From contig NZ_JAIHOM010000005.1 in NCBI RefSeq assembly GCF_026130165.1, positions 1 through 64,000 on the forward strand: a stretch of 64,000 bases of DNA. The letters run 5' to 3'. Below are positions 63,483-64,000 of the stretch, piece after piece; position 1 is the first letter of the stretch; every line of letters begins with the position of its first letter. The translations under genes were made by a program, and so were the position numbers. The notes under the pieces were generated by a model. The model was given only the letters and a program-made list of their open reading frames with translations, was not told where the DNA came from and did not search any database. Source of the stretch: Spirulina subsalsa FACHB-351. GTDB taxonomy: Bacteria; Cyanobacteriota; Cyanobacteriia; Cyanobacteriales; Spirulinaceae.

Positions 63483-63530
63483 GGGGTTCGTAGTTGCGCT
63501 TGAGCGCCAAATCGGGAGTCAGGTTCGTAG
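63483..63530. repeat. Further copies of the 37-bp dispersed repeat
   Basis: GGTTCGTAGTTGCGCTTGAG at about 63485 and CAGGTTCGTAG at 63520 reproduce the repeat of 28036-28142 with the same 37-bp spacing. The second copy is cut off and runs into a TTTTTTCAGCAGACCCTAA end at 63537-63556. It lies between the GST gene start and the next gene's stop. Confidence 0.85.
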
Positions 63531-63552
63531 GGAACGGTTTTTTCAGCAGACC

Positions 63553-64000
63553 CTAATTATTTTCAAAATCATCATAATAAAAGGGACGTACTCGCGCTGT
63601 GAAACCAGAGGCCTTAAACTGTTTGAGTTGGAGGGGGGTGGGTTGAGTCGCTGACATAAAGATTGGGATTTCAAAGGTACTTTCACCGGGGGGGACTTCG
63701 GGAATTGTGCCTAAACGGGTGCGGTTTTGCATGGCTGGGTTGCCGTTAGCATCATAAATCCGCCCGAATACATCCGCATCGACGATGTATTTCCCCGTTT
63801 CATTGATGGCTGTCCCTGTGATTAAATAACAGTTGGCGGCATCAGTATTCATGCTCATCACAGCCCCTTGAGCAAGTTCTGGGGGACAATCTTGATAGCC
63901 TATATCTTTGAGTTTGATGGAGGTTAGAGCGTAACTGGGAGGGGAAAAGACCCAACTGCTCACCCAAAGGATTAAGGAAAGAAGGGCGATCGCACAAGCT
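63553..64000 (-). CDS. Secreted protein, 5' end beyond the window
   Basis: The frame is open to the right edge of the window, giving at least 149 residues. The visible N-terminal part (AIALLSLILWVSSW followed by SPPSYALTSIKL) is the hydrophobic core and cleavage region of a signal peptide, so the initiator codon lies just outside. A GTG at 63963 would cut the signal peptide and is not used. The mature part contains two Cys (QDCPPELAQG and AANCYLITG) and a beta-rich FxxVR core. I know no family; possibly an FxLYD-like periplasmic domain. The TAG stop is part of a TAGGGTCTGCTGAA repeat end. Confidence 0.7.
   Translation of the reverse strand, partial: ACAIALLSLILWVSSWVFSPPSYALTSIKLKDIGYQDCPPELAQGAVMSMNTDAANCYLITGTAINETGKYIVDADVFGRIYDANGNPAMQNRTRLGTIPEVPPGESTFEIPIFMSATQPTPLQLKQFKASGFTARVRPFYYDDFENN

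Noticed and set aside
63469-63510. A longer GST-family start at 63510
   Set aside because: The extension is encoded by GGGAATGGGG and 37-bp repeat DNA; ATG 63468 fits better.

Overview
The window is a piece of cyanobacterial chromosome. The evidence is chlI (Mg-chelatase), petJ (cytochrome c6 with a thylakoid-lumen signal peptide), a Psb34-like photosystem II protein behind a perfect HLR1 box, a CyaC-type adenylate cyclase, many GCGATCGC (HIP1) octamers, and cyanobacterial-style short dispersed repeats. CyaC, the large hybrid kinases and the repeat load suggest a filamentous, Oscillatoriales-like organism; the genus cannot be read from the sequence.

Layout. 1-180: 3' end of an IS200/IS605-type TnpB gene with its structured right end. 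0.2-9.7 kb: transglutaminase/DUF2126 protein, zinc-ribbon protein, SpkB-type Ser/Thr kinase, pheT and an Rpn/DUF4351 nuclease-like gene. 9.7-13.8 kb: ABC ATPase, secreted TPR protein, CPBP protease and an AT-rich polytopic membrane protein. 13.8-20.3 kb: a two-component cluster of a Cache hybrid kinase facing a response-regulator kinase and a PAS hybrid kinase, separated by seven perfect 16-bp tandem repeats. 20.3-28.1 kb: coiled-coil protein, chlI, YdcF-like, YgfZ-like, TrpD-like, an RpaB-like regulator and truB. 28-32.5 kb: sbcC, a gene-poor repeat-rich kilobase and a 36-residue membrane protein gene with its own terminator. 32.5-36.2 kb: a TakP-type TRAP transporter operon and an HD hydrolase. 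36.2-40.6 kb: a hybrid kinase and a six-domain response regulator. 40.7-44.9 kb: an accessory island with an NB-ARC/TPR STAND NTPase, a DUF6883/DUF4926-like pair and an antitoxin-like gene. 44.9-55.1 kb: petJ, an ABC ATPase, a membrane glycosyltransferase-like protein, threonine aldolase facing 5-formyl-THF cyclo-ligase, the Psb34-like gene, a phosphohexomutase, hisC and a GNAT enzyme. 55.4-64 kb: cyaC, an AT-rich orphan Dam-like methylase, a membrane sensor kinase, a GST-family protein and a secreted protein cut by the window edge.

Signal transduction dominates: six histidine-kinase proteins, a diguanylate-cyclase-like regulator, a Ser/Thr kinase and an adenylate cyclase. Three hybrid kinases share an unnamed C-terminal helical tail.

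The most notable unexplained items are: the 7x16-bp repeat between divergent kinase genes; a TAGGGYYTGYTGAA motif that supplies the stop codon of three unrelated genes; two equal-length 62-bp inverted-repeat elements; small genes behind good ribosome binding sites (32303, 26920, and 55426 whose stop lies in the cyaC Shine-Dalgarno); and the STAND island as a candidate defence locus.
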